Source: a bacterium (lineage in GTDB: Bacteria > Armatimonadota > Zipacnadia > Zipacnadales > UBA11051). Taken from it: 48,060 nucleotides of DNA. The notes beneath the pieces are model-generated. The model saw only the letters and a program-made list of their open reading frames with translations, was not told the origin of the DNA and did not search any database. The position numbers were made by a program, and so were the translations under genes. Shown here piece by piece: positions 9,921 through 17,585 of the stretch. Where the stretch lies: assembly GCA_021372615.1 (NCBI GenBank), contig JAJFUB010000112.1, positions 1-48,060 on the forward strand, written 5' to 3'. Positions within the stretch are counted from its first letter, which is position 1; the number at the start of each line of letters is the position of its first letter.

Positions 9921-10702
9921 GCCTGGAGCGCAGGCAAGCCTGGCCGGCCCTGGCCATCATGGGTGTGGGCATCCTGACCCTGGCGATCACCCTGAAGGCG
10001 GCCCAGGCGGACATGCCGGTGCAGCCGCCGTGGATTATGGGCGCATTGGCCGGCCTGTACCTGGTGCTCGCCATGCTGGCGGAAGGCTGCCGCTGGCAGT
10101 CGCTGGCCGTCCTGGCGGCCATGCTGGCAGCGCATGCCTTCCTGGCGCTGCTGATGGGCTGGGGCTACGCGGCCGTCGAGGGGCAGCCGCGGTCCCTCGT
10201 ACCGGCCCTGCAGCATGGACTGTGGGACTACCTGCCGGGCACCGCGCTGCAGTTCGGCTTCGCCTGCCTGGTCGGCATCGTGCTGGATGTGTGGCTGGAG
10301 CCCGCGCCGCAGGCCGAGGAGCCGGAGCCCGAGCCGAAGGCAGTGCCGCCCCCCACGCCGGGTCCAGACCTGTCCGCTGCGGCTGACCTGCAGGCGGCTC
10401 TGGAGGCCGTGGCTGGACTCGCCGGTGTGGCCGGAGCACTGGCCGCGGCTGAGGCACCGCTGGCGGCGGGGGTGTGGGCTCGCGACCCGCAGGCGGCCTG
10501 GCAGCGCGTGCAGGCCATGGTCAAGCGCTCAGGCGCCGGACTGCACACTCTCCCGCTGGACCGTGCTTCACTGCTGATCCGCTCCGAAGAGGGGCACACC
10601 GCAGCGCTGCTGGTGACGGACGCGCTGGACCAGCAACAGGCGCACGAAGTGTTGCGGCAACTGTGGGCAGTGGGGCAGAGGGAGTGGGGCGGCGGCGAGT
10701 GA
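9917..10702 (+). CDS. Four-TM protein with possible roadblock/LC7-like C-terminal domain
   Basis: A 261-residue protein that starts on the ATGA overlap with the preceding gene. Membrane spans lie at about residues 10-28, 38-55, 62-84 and 105-127, followed by a Pro/Glu-rich linker (P-E-P-E-P-K) and a soluble domain at ~155-255. That domain runs helix-strand-strand-helix-strand, with [15 protein letters not shown] at its start and [16 protein letters not shown] later. This pattern is reminiscent of roadblock/LC7 proteins, which bind small GTPases, but the match is by eye and weak. It shares the layout (four TM, then Pro-Glu linker) with its neighbour, so the two may be paralogous or partners. 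Confidence 0.6.
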   Translation: MSLERRQAWPALAIMGVGILTLAITLKAAQADMPVQPPWIMGALAGLYLVLAMLAEGCRWQSLAVLAAMLAAHAFLALLMGWGYAAVEGQPRSLVPALQHGLWDYLPGTALQFGFACLVGIVLDVWLEPAPQAEEPEPEPKAVPPPTPGPDLSAAADLQAALEAVAGLAGVAGALAAAEAPLAAGVWARDPQAAWQRVQAMVKRSGAGLHTLPLDRASLLIRSEEGHTAALLVTDALDQQQAHEVLRQLWAVGQREWGGGE

Positions 10703-10905
10703 AGCCCACGGCCACCGGTCGAGATCAGGGCCGGGGCCCCGCAGCATGGCTGCGGCGCTGCTGGCGCAGCCTCTCCTCGCGCTTCGTCCGGATGAAGGCG
10801 CCGGGACGGTTCCTGTGTGACAGTTGCCGGTATGACTACGGCAACGCCTGCCGGCGGCCCGGCCGGCCCAATGTGACGGACTGCCCCGAGTACCGGGCCA
10901 GATAG
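10699..10905 (+). CDS. Small four-cysteine (zinc-ribbon-like) protein
   Basis: A 68-residue protein that would start at a GTG overlapping the previous stop by 4 bases (GTGA); an internal ATG at 10792 is the alternative. The C-terminal half carries C-D-S-C, then C seven residues on and C nine residues further (C-x2-C-x7-C-x9-C), with aromatic and basic residues around. This could bind one zinc ion. The N-terminal half is very basic. Its coupling to the two preceding membrane proteins suggests a three-gene unit. No known family was recognised. Confidence 0.6.
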   Translation: MKPTATGRDQGRGPAAWLRRCWRSLSSRFVRMKAPGRFLCDSCRYDYGNACRRPGRPNVTDCPEYRAR

Positions 10906-10928
10906 CCCCAGACATCGACGGATGTGAC

Positions 10929-11600
10929 ATGCCCAGGCAGATACTCATCTCGACCTCGATGCTCAGCGCCGACTTCTCCCGGCTGGCTGAGGAAGCGCGC
11001 GCCCTGGAGGCCGCCGGCGCCGACTGGCTGCACTGGGACTGCATGGACGGACACTTCACGCGCCCGCTGACCCACGGCCCCCTGGTGCTGCAGGCGCTGC
11101 GCGAGCACACGAAGCTGTACTTCGACGCCCATCTCATGATCACCAACCCCGAAGCGCAGATCCCGCTGTTTGCGGACGCGGGAGCCGACGGGATCTCCAT
11201 CCATATCGAGGCCACCGACGAGCCGGCGCGCCTGCTGGACGACATCCGCGCCCGCGGCTGCAAGTCGTGCCTGACCGTCAACCCGCCGACGCCCCTGGCG
11301 GACCTGGAGCACCTGCTGTCGCACTGCGATGTCGTCATGCTGATGGGCGTGATGCCGGGCTACGCAGGGCAGGAGTATGCCCCGGCTACGACGCAGCGCA
11401 TCGCTGAGGTGCGGGAAGCCATTGACCGGGCGGGGCTGGCGACGTTGATCGAGGTGGACGGCGGCGTCAACGATGCAACGGTACGCGAGGTGCTCGGCGC
11501 CGGGGCGGATGTGCTGGTGTCGGCGTCATTCGTGTTCAAACACCCGCAGGGGTATGCGGAGGCTCTGCGGCAGCTACGCGCCGCCGCTCCGGACAGCTAA
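10929..11600 (+). CDS. rpe: Ribulose-phosphate 3-epimerase
   Basis: A 223-residue cytoplasmic TIM barrel that interconverts ribulose-5-phosphate and xylulose-5-phosphate in the pentose phosphate pathway. Family signatures in order: S-x-L-S-A-D-F near the start (residues 9-16), H-W-D-C-M-D-G-H-F (catalytic/metal His and Asp), F-D-A-H-L-M-I, the phosphate-loop V-M-P-G-Y-A-G-Q (usual form V-N-P-G-F-G-G-Q) and E-V-D-G-G-V-N. Length is normal. Some motif residues differ from the norm (C for V after H-W-D, M-P-G-Y-A for N-P-G-F-G), so an epimerase for a related sugar phosphate such as allulose-6-phosphate is possible. It begins 23 bp after the small cysteine protein and ends at a terminator. Confidence 0.85.
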   Translation: MPRQILISTSMLSADFSRLAEEARALEAAGADWLHWDCMDGHFTRPLTHGPLVLQALREHTKLYFDAHLMITNPEAQIPLFADAGADGISIHIEATDEPARLLDDIRARGCKSCLTVNPPTPLADLEHLLSHCDVVMLMGVMPGYAGQEYAPATTQRIAEVREAIDRAGLATLIEVDGGVNDATVREVLGAGADVLVSASFVFKHPQGYAEALRQLRAAAPDS

Positions 11601-11629
11601 CCAGGCACGCGCGCACAGGCACTCACCTA

Positions 11630-11660
11630 GGCCACGGCAACCGCCGTGGCCTGTCTGTTT
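11630..11660 (+). terminator. Intrinsic terminator after rpe
   Basis: Perfect 9-bp stem GGCCACGGC / GCCGTGGCC with an AACC loop (11630-11651), followed by TGTCTGTTT. It separates rpe from the dcw promoter. Confidence 0.8.
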
Positions 11661-11706
11661 GTGCGTTCCGGAGGCACGACGGAGGGCGGCAATACCAAAA
11701 TAGTGG

Positions 11707-11736
11707 TTGACAGCCGTCTGAGATTGACGGTAATAT
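11707..11736 (+). promoter_or_regulatory. Sigma70-type promoter of the dcw cluster
   Basis: TTGACA at 11707-11712 and TAATAT at 11731-11736, spaced by 18 bp, in an otherwise GC-rich region. The predicted start is near 11743, leaving a ~45-nt leader before mraZ. Its position directly ahead of mraZ matches the usual main promoter of dcw clusters. Confidence 0.8.
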
Positions 11737-11740
11737 CGGG

Positions 11741-11767
11741 CCACGCCATGAAAACCAGGGTTTTCCA
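11741..11767 (+). promoter_or_regulatory. Candidate operator in the mraZ leader
   Basis: A perfect palindrome GAAAACC-AG-GGTTTTC covers 11750-11765, just after the predicted transcription start. On the minus strand the same region has TGG triplets beginning at 11767, 11757, 11748 and 11743, i.e. 10, 9 and 5 nt apart. MraZ proteins bind TGGG-type direct repeats spaced by about 10 bp ahead of their own gene, so this may be a diverged MraZ site or a site for another repressor. Confidence 0.45.
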
Positions 11768-11787
11768 CGGCTATCGGTCATACAGAA

Positions 11788-12264
11788 ATGGCTAGCAATG
11801 CACCCAGCATGATCGAGACACCGGGCCCGATAGACCAGGCCATCACGCAGAGCCGCCTGACCCTCAAAGAACTCTACCTGGCCTTTCTGGACAACCCGAA
11901 GCTCGTTGACATCACGTATGGGCCGATGAACTGCTTTCTCATCCACAACCCCGAGCGGCGGCAGAAGTTCGTCAGTCAGATTCTTCCCCCCCGGGGCCAA
12001 CCGCTAAACTCGAGGCAGGACTTCATCGAGCGGCGGCTGGTGTCCGGCAAGCGCGTCGCGCCGGTGGATGACCATGGCAGGATCAGAATTGAAAAGGTGC
12101 ACCTGGGTTGGGCGGGGCTGGAGTCCAGCAGCCAGGCGTTCCTGATGCCCCGCGAGGCGTACGGGTGGATCGAGGTCTGGAACGAGCAGGGCTACTACGA
12201 TTCGCTCCGCACCATGGACGACAAGTGGCAGGAAGCCATGAATGACGTGCTGGAGAAGCTGTGA
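11788..12264 (+). CDS. mraZ: Divergent MraZ-like regulator
   Basis: A 158-residue protein at the canonical mraZ position ahead of rsmH. The second half fits the second SpoVT-AbrB-like MraZ domain: R-R-L-V-S-G-K-R-V-A-P-V-D-D-H-G-R-I-R-I, then A-G-L-E and W-I-E-V-W-N. The first half keeps the spacing (S-R-L-T-L, L-V-D-I-T-Y-G, C-F-L-I-H-N-P) but has lost the D-x-x-G-R core that normally contacts DNA, showing S-R-L in its place. MraZ normally forms a ring that binds repeats upstream of its own gene and represses the dcw operon. With one degenerate half, DNA binding may be altered. No good Shine-Dalgarno is visible before the ATG. Confidence 0.65.
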   Translation: MASNAPSMIETPGPIDQAITQSRLTLKELYLAFLDNPKLVDITYGPMNCFLIHNPERRQKFVSQILPPRGQPLNSRQDFIERRLVSGKRVAPVDDHGRIRIEKVHLGWAGLESSSQAFLMPREAYGWIEVWNEQGYYDSLRTMDDKWQEAMNDVLEKL

Positions 12265-12333
12265 AGGGACGGATCGGCCATCGCGGCGCCGCATGACCCG
12301 CCAGAGCGCACCCGGCCACACCACAGTCCCTGC

Positions 12334-13239
12334 ATGTTGCACGAGACGCTGACGTGGCTGAACCCGCAACCCGGGCAGACGATCGTAGACATGACCGTCG
12401 GGTTGGCGGGGCACGGACGAGAGATCATCAAGCGGATCGGGCCGGACGGGCGCTACGTAGGCCTGGAGTGGGACCCGGAGACATACGCGCTGGCGCAGCA
12501 GGCGCTGGCGGATGAGCCGAATGTGATCCTTGTCAACGAGAGCTTTCTGCAGCTGCCGGAGGTGCTGGCGGCGGCTGGGGTGGGGCGGGTAGATGGCGTC
12601 GTCCTGGACGCGGGTGTGAACCTGTTCCAGTTGACGGCGCCGGAGCGCTCGATGGCGCAGGACAGCGAAGTCGGGCTGGACATGCGCATGGACCGGCGGC
12701 AGGGCGTCCCGGCCGAGGTGCTCGTCAACGAGGCCTCGGAGGCCGAGCTGCGGCAGATCCTGCGGGCAACGCTGAATGAGCGCGAAGCGCGCAGCATCGC
12801 CCGGGCCATCGTGAGGGCCCGTACGCGAGAGGCAATTCGGACGACACGGCGTCTGTCCGAGGTCATCCTCTCGACGCTCAGCCCGCAGGCCCGGCGCAAG
12901 GGACGGCAGCCCGCCCCGGCGCTCCTGGCGTTCAGGGTGGCAGTGAACAGGGAACTGGAGAACCTGGAACAGGGGATCCGGCTGGCGGTGGACGCACTGC
13001 GGCCCGGGGGGCGGCTGGCAGTGATCTCGTTCCACTCCGCCGAGCATAGGGTGTGCCGCGCCGTCTTCCGGAGTTTGGCTCATCCATGCACCTGCCCGCC
13101 GCGCCTGCCGTGCGTCTGCGGGTTGCGGCCCCGGGTGAAGATCCTGACGCCCAAGCCACCCGGACCGGATGAGGAAAGCCTGCGTCTCAGCGGGCCGACT
13201 TGCCGCAGCGCGAGAATGCACGTGCTGGAAGCGCTGTAG
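12334..13239 (+). CDS. rsmH: 16S rRNA (cytosine-1402 N4)-methyltransferase RsmH, possibly frameshifted at N-terminus
   Basis: 301 residues from the first ATG in this frame. Family features: M-L-H-E-T-L, a SAM-binding V-D-M-T-V-G-L-A-G-H-G (residues 18-28), D-M-R-M-D, R-I/A-R-A-I-V, A-F-R-V-A-V-N-R-E-L, I-S-F-H-S, a Cys-rich C-T-C-P-P-R-L-P-C-V-C-G segment and a C-terminal R-S-A-R. The enzyme methylates C1402 of 16S rRNA. The family normally starts with H-T-T-V-x just before M-L; here G-H-T-T-V-P is encoded in another frame (from an ATG at 12293) right up to 12331. A one-base loss near 12332-12333 would explain this. The usual D-L-G-V-S-S is D-A-G-V-N-L. Confidence 0.85.
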   Translation: MLHETLTWLNPQPGQTIVDMTVGLAGHGREIIKRIGPDGRYVGLEWDPETYALAQQALADEPNVILVNESFLQLPEVLAAAGVGRVDGVVLDAGVNLFQLTAPERSMAQDSEVGLDMRMDRRQGVPAEVLVNEASEAELRQILRATLNEREARSIARAIVRARTREAIRTTRRLSEVILSTLSPQARRKGRQPAPALLAFRVAVNRELENLEQGIRLAVDALRPGGRLAVISFHSAEHRVCRAVFRSLAHPCTCPPRLPCVCGLRPRVKILTPKPPGPDEESLRLSGPTCRSARMHVLEAL

Positions 13240-13759
13240 CGGAAGCTCTCGCCGCACCAAGACATGCGTCCGAGGGAGGGGCTCTCGGTGGGCAGGAGGG
13301 GCTTTCCAGCCCCCCAGCTCATGCCGCAGCCGTTGTAGCCGGGGCCTGGAAGGCCCCTCCCACACCATAGACGGACGCCCGACGGGAAGCCGCCGGGCGC
13401 CGACGAGACAACAGCAAGTTCGCCATTTTTCCGAGAGGTCGTCCTGGCCGGAACCTCTCGGACCTGGAGGGAGGGCAGCTAGTCCGGCGGCGGTTCAGCA
13501 GGCAAACACAACACACATCGCAGCATACATCACAGCCACGCTCACTGCACACACGGGCCTTGCATCATACCAACAAGCGCAGCACCAGTCAACAGCAGCG
13601 ATCGCAGCCCGGGCGGACCTCGTCCGCTCAACCACAGCAATCACCGCAGCAAGGACCGAAGCAAGGGTCACACCCGAACCGTACGCCGGCTAGCTGTCCT
13701 CTTTTTTCCTCCTGACGTTGAGCCACAGCCTGTACCTATTCATTGGGAGTGGTGGAACG
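13240..13759. other. 520-bp non-coding gap between rsmH and ftsL
   Basis: No convincing gene. The left part holds an inverted-repeat element (13293-13361) and a 9-bp-stem hairpin CCGAGAGGT / ACCTCTCGG at 13431-13461. From about 13495 to 13690 the plus strand is strikingly rich in A and C and poor in G (many ACA, CAC, GCA runs), unlike any other part of the window; such C-rich, G-poor RNA is typical of Rho-utilisation sites or unstructured leaders. A T-rich patch (CTCTTTTTTCC) at ~13700 follows. An open frame through here has no protein-like features and overlaps rsmH. Confidence 0.55.
13293..13361. repeat. Inverted-repeat (REP-like) element
   Basis: The 21-mer at 13293-13313 (starting CAGGAGGGGCTTTCC) and that at 13341-13361 (GGGGCCTGG...CTCCC) are near-perfect reverse complements around a 27-bp spacer. 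A partial copy of the same GGGAGGGG motif lies at 13274-13281. The layout resembles paired REP units. Confidence 0.6.
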
Positions 13760-14203
13760 ATGCCTCATCCGGCACTGCGTCATCGGACGCTGCCGCGGGT
13801 TCAGCCTCTCCGCCGTCTGCGGTCAGGGCGGCTGTGGTGGCGTCCCCTGCCGTGGGTGCTGCTACTGGGCCTACTGGCGATTCTGCGCGTCAGTTCACAG
13901 GCGCGGCTGTCGGAGCTGGAGTGGGAGAGCCGACGGCTGGAGCGCCTGATCCTCGAGCAGGAGCGACGACGCGGCGAGCTGCTGCGTGAGCGGGGACGGC
14001 TGATCTCCGACGAGCGGCTGTCGCGGATCGCGGCGGAGGAGCATATGGTCCGACCCGCCACGGTCACGCCTGTTCAGGTCAGCGCCCTGCCCCAGCCCAA
14101 GGCGTACTGGGACCTGCCCGACGAAGTCCCCGGCCAACTCAATGGCCAGCAGGTCGGACAGTTGCCGCCGGCCCCTCCCCCGAGCGGCAGCCATGGACCC
14201 TAG
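13760..14203 (+). CDS. ftsL: FtsL-like division protein
   Basis: A 147-residue protein called from position and architecture rather than sequence identity. A strongly basic N-terminus (residues 1-29) is followed by one membrane span (L-P-W-V-L-L-L-G-L-L-A-I-L, ~29-43), then a long coiled coil (~48-90; L-S-E-L-E-W-E-S-R-R-L-E) and a Pro-rich tail. FtsL joins FtsB and FtsQ in the periplasm and activates the FtsWI septal synthase. The ATG at 13760 has a GGAGTGG box upstream; an upstream TTG is less likely. The gene sits between rsmH and ftsI as in most bacteria. Confidence 0.7.
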   Translation: MPHPALRHRTLPRVQPLRRLRSGRLWWRPLPWVLLLGLLAILRVSSQARLSELEWESRRLERLILEQERRRGELLRERGRLISDERLSRIAAEEHMVRPATVTPVQVSALPQPKAYWDLPDEVPGQLNGQQVGQLPPAPPPSGSHGP

Positions 14204-14267
14204 GCCTGTCGCGGCCTTTGGCCTGCGCCCGCCGTCCTGAATGACCTGTCGTGAGGAGGGACCCACC

Positions 14268-16079
14268 TTGGCTGTCACCAGCCGCTATCGCCCGGCCGAT
14301 CACCGCCAGCGCCGGCTGGAGTGGCTGCTCATGGCGGGCTTCGTCGTGATCCTCGGTCGTGTCTTCCAACTGCAGACCATCTCGCGCCAGCACTACGTCG
14401 AGAACGTCGGGGCCATCATTGACCGGCACCGCACCCCGCTGGGCCCCCAGCCCGGCGCCATCCTGGCCCGCGACCTGCAGCCTCTGGCCGAAAGCCTGTT
14501 CCTGAAGACCTGCGTCGCCAACCCCCGGATGATGAGAGACGAAGGCGAGTCACTGCACGGCGTCGCCGAGCAACTTGCCCGCATCCTCAATCGTCCCGAG
14601 ACGGAACTGTTCACCAAGCTCGACGAGCGGCGCAACCGACGCTATGTCGAGGTGGCGCCGTTCCTCCACGAGCCGGTAGCCGAGCGCATCAAGGCCCTGA
14701 AGATCAAGGGCCTGGACCTGGTGCCCGAATGGAAGCGGGAGTACCCCCAGGGCGCCCTAGCCTGTCACATCGTCGGCGGGCGGGACCGCTATCACCATGC
14801 CCGCGGGGGGCTGGAGCATCTCTACGCCGCCTTGCTCGAACCCCAGCAGGGGGCAGGCACCGTCAACCGGGGGGGGGCCTGGACGTACGCCGATGGCGGC
14901 GCCCGGCCGGAGCCCGGCAGGGACCTGGTGCTGACGATTGACCTGGGCCTGCAGCGGCAGGTCGAGGCCGAGCTGGACCGGGTCATGCAGCGCGAGCGAG
15001 CCGAGTGGGTCTGCGGTGTGGTGATGGATCCGCAGACCGGGGCCATCCTGGCCCTCGGGTCGCGACCTTCCTACGACCCCAACCGCTCCGTGGAGCCGCG
15101 GACAGGTTCCGGACAGCGTCGGGCGCCCGCGCCCGCCCGGGCCAGGAACCGGACCAGGGACTTGACCCGGGAGAACGTGCCGGTCACCGCGGCGGTTGAG
15201 CAGGGGAGCACGTTCAAGGTACTATTGGCTACGGCAGCGCTGGAAGCGGGCGTGGTGACCCCCGAGTCGACGTTCCACTGTGGCGGCCACATCAGCATCG
15301 GTGGGCGCCCCATTAGCTGCTGGGGGCGCTACGCCGCTACCGGACATGGCACCCTGAACATCTACGGGATGATCGGCCAGTCGTGCAACTGCATCGCGGC
15401 CCAGGTCGCCGGACGGCTGGGAGCGGCGCGCTACCGCGACTTCCTGAAGCGGGTCGGCATCGGCAGCGACCCCGAAGCCGGCTTCCCGGCCGAGGCCTTC
15501 GGCCTGCTGCCGCCGATCGAGCGCATCCGCCCCCGCGACCTCGCCACGATGGGCTTCGGCCAGAACGTGAGCTGCTCGGGTCTGCAACTGACGGCGGCGG
15601 TGGCCGGGATCGTGAACGACGGGGTGATGAAGCAGCCGCACGTCCTGGACTCGGTGCTCAACAGCGATGGCTCCACCTTCCGGCAGCCGGCGGTGCGCGA
15701 GACACGCCTCTGCTCGCCGGCCACCTCCGCCACCATGCGGGCCATGCTCCAGTACGCCGTCGAGCACGGTACCGGCGCTGCAGTGCGCATGCCGGACTTC
15801 CCCGTCGGCGGCAAGACCGGCACCGCCCAGCAATGGGACTTCGAGCACCGCTGCCACTACACCGACCGGTACATGGTCTCGTTCGTCGAGGTCGCCCCCA
15901 TAGACCAGCCGCGCTATGTCATCTACATCGCCTGCAACTGGCCCAGAGTCGGGCGACACGGCTCGGACGTCGCGGCGCCCTCCTGCAAGCGGATTGCGGA
16001 GTACGCGCTGCACCGGTTGGGCCGCACGCCGGCCCCGGCGGGCCAGGCGACGCCAGGTCCAGCCGCCAGCACGCAATAG
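14268..16079 (+). CDS. ftsI: Septal peptidoglycan transpeptidase FtsI / PBP3-type class B PBP
   Basis: 603 residues from a TTG that has GAGGAGGG 7 nt upstream; an ATG at 14241 in the same frame lacks a ribosome site and would add nine residues. One N-terminal membrane span (~19-37, L-L-M-A-G-F-V-V-I-L), a dimerisation domain with I-L-A-R-D-L-Q-P-L-A, then the transpeptidase domain. Active-site motifs: S-T-F-K with Ser314 and Lys317, S-C-N (Ser372), K-T-G at 516-518. It cross-links septal glycan strands and works with FtsW. No PASTA domains. A basic, Arg-rich insertion precedes the S-T-F-K motif (residues ~270-300), which is longer than usual. Confidence 0.93.
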   Translation: MAVTSRYRPADHRQRRLEWLLMAGFVVILGRVFQLQTISRQHYVENVGAIIDRHRTPLGPQPGAILARDLQPLAESLFLKTCVANPRMMRDEGESLHGVAEQLARILNRPETELFTKLDERRNRRYVEVAPFLHEPVAERIKALKIKGLDLVPEWKREYPQGALACHIVGGRDRYHHARGGLEHLYAALLEPQQGAGTVNRGGAWTYADGGARPEPGRDLVLTIDLGLQRQVEAELDRVMQRERAEWVCGVVMDPQTGAILALGSRPSYDPNRSVEPRTGSGQRRAPAPARARNRTRDLTRENVPVTAAVEQGSTFKVLLATAALEAGVVTPESTFHCGGHISIGGRPISCWGRYAATGHGTLNIYGMIGQSCNCIAAQVAGRLGAARYRDFLKRVGIGSDPEAGFPAEAFGLLPPIERIRPRDLATMGFGQNVSCSGLQLTAAVAGIVNDGVMKQPHVLDSVLNSDGSTFRQPAVRETRLCSPATSATMRAMLQYAVEHGTGAAVRMPDFPVGGKTGTAQQWDFEHRCHYTDRYMVSFVEVAPIDQPRYVIYIACNWPRVGRHGSDVAAPSCKRIAEYALHRLGRTPAPAGQATPGPAASTQ

Positions 16080-16091
16080 GTCATCCTGCCC

Positions 16092-17585
16092 ATGGTCAAA
16101 TCGCTACGTGAACTCACGGCGCCCCTGGTGGTCGGCGGCGCCGACGTGCCCGAGGTCGCCATCCGCTCCGTCACGACGGACAGCCGCACCGTCACCCCCG
16201 GCGCCCTCTTCATCGCCATCAGTGGCACCGCCTTCGAGGGGCACGATTACATCGCGCCCGCCCTCGCCGCCGGCGCCGTGGCCGTCGTGATCGAGAAACC
16301 GGAGGTTGCCGCCCGGGTGCCGGCCGGCTTCCCGGTGGTCTGCGTGGACAACAGCCGGCGCGCCGCGGCGGTCATCGCCGACCGCTTCTGGGGTCATCCC
16401 TCCGGCGCGCTGAACCTGGTCGCCGTGACCGGGACCAACGGAAAGACCACGAGCGTACACCTCCTGGAGGCCATCTTCCAGGCGGCGGGACACCGCACGG
16501 GCATGATCGGGACCCTCGGGCGGCGCGTGGGCGACAGCACCGTTGTCGCCAGCCGTACGACGCCTGACGCCGTCGAGCTGCAGGCTTTGCTCGCCCGGAT
16601 GCGCGACGAAGGGGTCACGCACGTGGCGATGGAGCTGTCCTCGCACGCCATTGACCTCGACCGCGCCTGGAGCTGTAGCTTCGCCGGGGCCCTCTATACC
16701 AACCTCAGCCCCGACCATCTCGACTGGCATCACGACCTGGAGACCTATCGCCAGAGCAAGGCGCGGCTGTTCACCGACTATGCCGACATGGCCCGGCCCG
16801 ATCACGAGATGGTAGGCGCCATCAACACCGATGACCCCAACGGCGCGCTGATCGCCGCGGAGGCCCACTGCCGCGTTGTTAGCTACGGCTTGTCCCCGAC
16901 GGCGATGGTGCGGGCCGAGGCGATCGAGCGCAGCGCCCGCGGCAGCCGCCTGCAACTGGCCACTCCCGACTTCCGCCGGCCACTCAATCTCCAGCTTGTC
17001 GGGCAGTTCAACGTCATGAACGCCCTGGGCTGCGCCGCCTGTGCCTATGGCCTGGGACTGCCCGAGGAGGCCATCGTCGCGGGGCTGGAGGGGCTGGCGG
17101 GGGTGCCGGGCCGGCTGGAGAAGGTGGACCGCGGCCAGGACTTCGTGCTGCTCGTGGACTACGCGCACACCCCCGAGGCGCTCGAGAACGTGCTGCAGAC
17201 GGCCCGGGAGTTGCAGCCGCGGCGGCTGATCTGCCTGTTCGGCTGCGGTGGCGACCGCGACCGCACCAAGCGCCCCGTGATGGGACGGGCCGTGACAAGC
17301 CTGGCTGACCTGGCTATCATTACCTCTGACAACCCGCGCTCGGAGAACCCCCTGGACATCATCGAGGAGATCAGGCAGGGCGTGAGCACGGGGGTGTACC
17401 AGGTCGAGCCGGACCGCGCGGCGGCCATACGGGCGGCGGTGCGCGAGGCCCAGGCCGGCGACATCGTCCTACTGTGCGGGAAGGGACACGAGGACTACCA
17501 GGAGTTCGAGCAGGGGCGGCGGGTGCACTTCGACGACCGTGAGGTCGCGGCGGCGGCCCTGGATGAAGCGATGGGACGGGCATGA
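16092..17585 (+). CDS. murE: UDP-MurNAc-L-Ala-D-Glu:meso-diaminopimelate ligase
   Basis: A 497-residue cytoplasmic Mur ligase that adds the third amino acid of the stem peptide. Seen: T-T-D-S-R in the N-terminal domain, ATP loop G-T-N-G-K-T-T starting at residue 114, Y-R-Q-S-K-A-R-L-F (carbamylated Lys), D-Y-A-H-T-P, G-C-G-G-D-R-D and G-K-G-H-E. The D-N-P-R motif at 413-416, followed by S-E-N-P, is the known marker for meso-diaminopimelate over L-lysine, so the cell wall should be of the A1gamma/DAP type. The gene lies 12 bp after ftsI and overlaps murF by 4 bp (ATGA). Confidence 0.95.
   Translation: MVKSLRELTAPLVVGGADVPEVAIRSVTTDSRTVTPGALFIAISGTAFEGHDYIAPALAAGAVAVVIEKPEVAARVPAGFPVVCVDNSRRAAAVIADRFWGHPSGALNLVAVTGTNGKTTSVHLLEAIFQAAGHRTGMIGTLGRRVGDSTVVASRTTPDAVELQALLARMRDEGVTHVAMELSSHAIDLDRAWSCSFAGALYTNLSPDHLDWHHDLETYRQSKARLFTDYADMARPDHEMVGAINTDDPNGALIAAEAHCRVVSYGLSPTAMVRAEAIERSARGSRLQLATPDFRRPLNLQLVGQFNVMNALGCAACAYGLGLPEEAIVAGLEGLAGVPGRLEKVDRGQDFVLLVDYAHTPEALENVLQTARELQPRRLICLFGCGGDRDRTKRPVMGRAVTSLADLAIITSDNPRSENPLDIIEEIRQGVSTGVYQVEPDRAAAIRAAVREAQAGDIVLLCGKGHEDYQEFEQGRRVHFDDREVAAAALDEAMGRA

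Noticed and set aside
13169-13693. Possible extra gene in the rsmH-ftsL gap
   Set aside because: The frame overlaps rsmH, has no ribosome site, and its second half is a low-complexity A/T/Q/H string from the A/C-rich tract.
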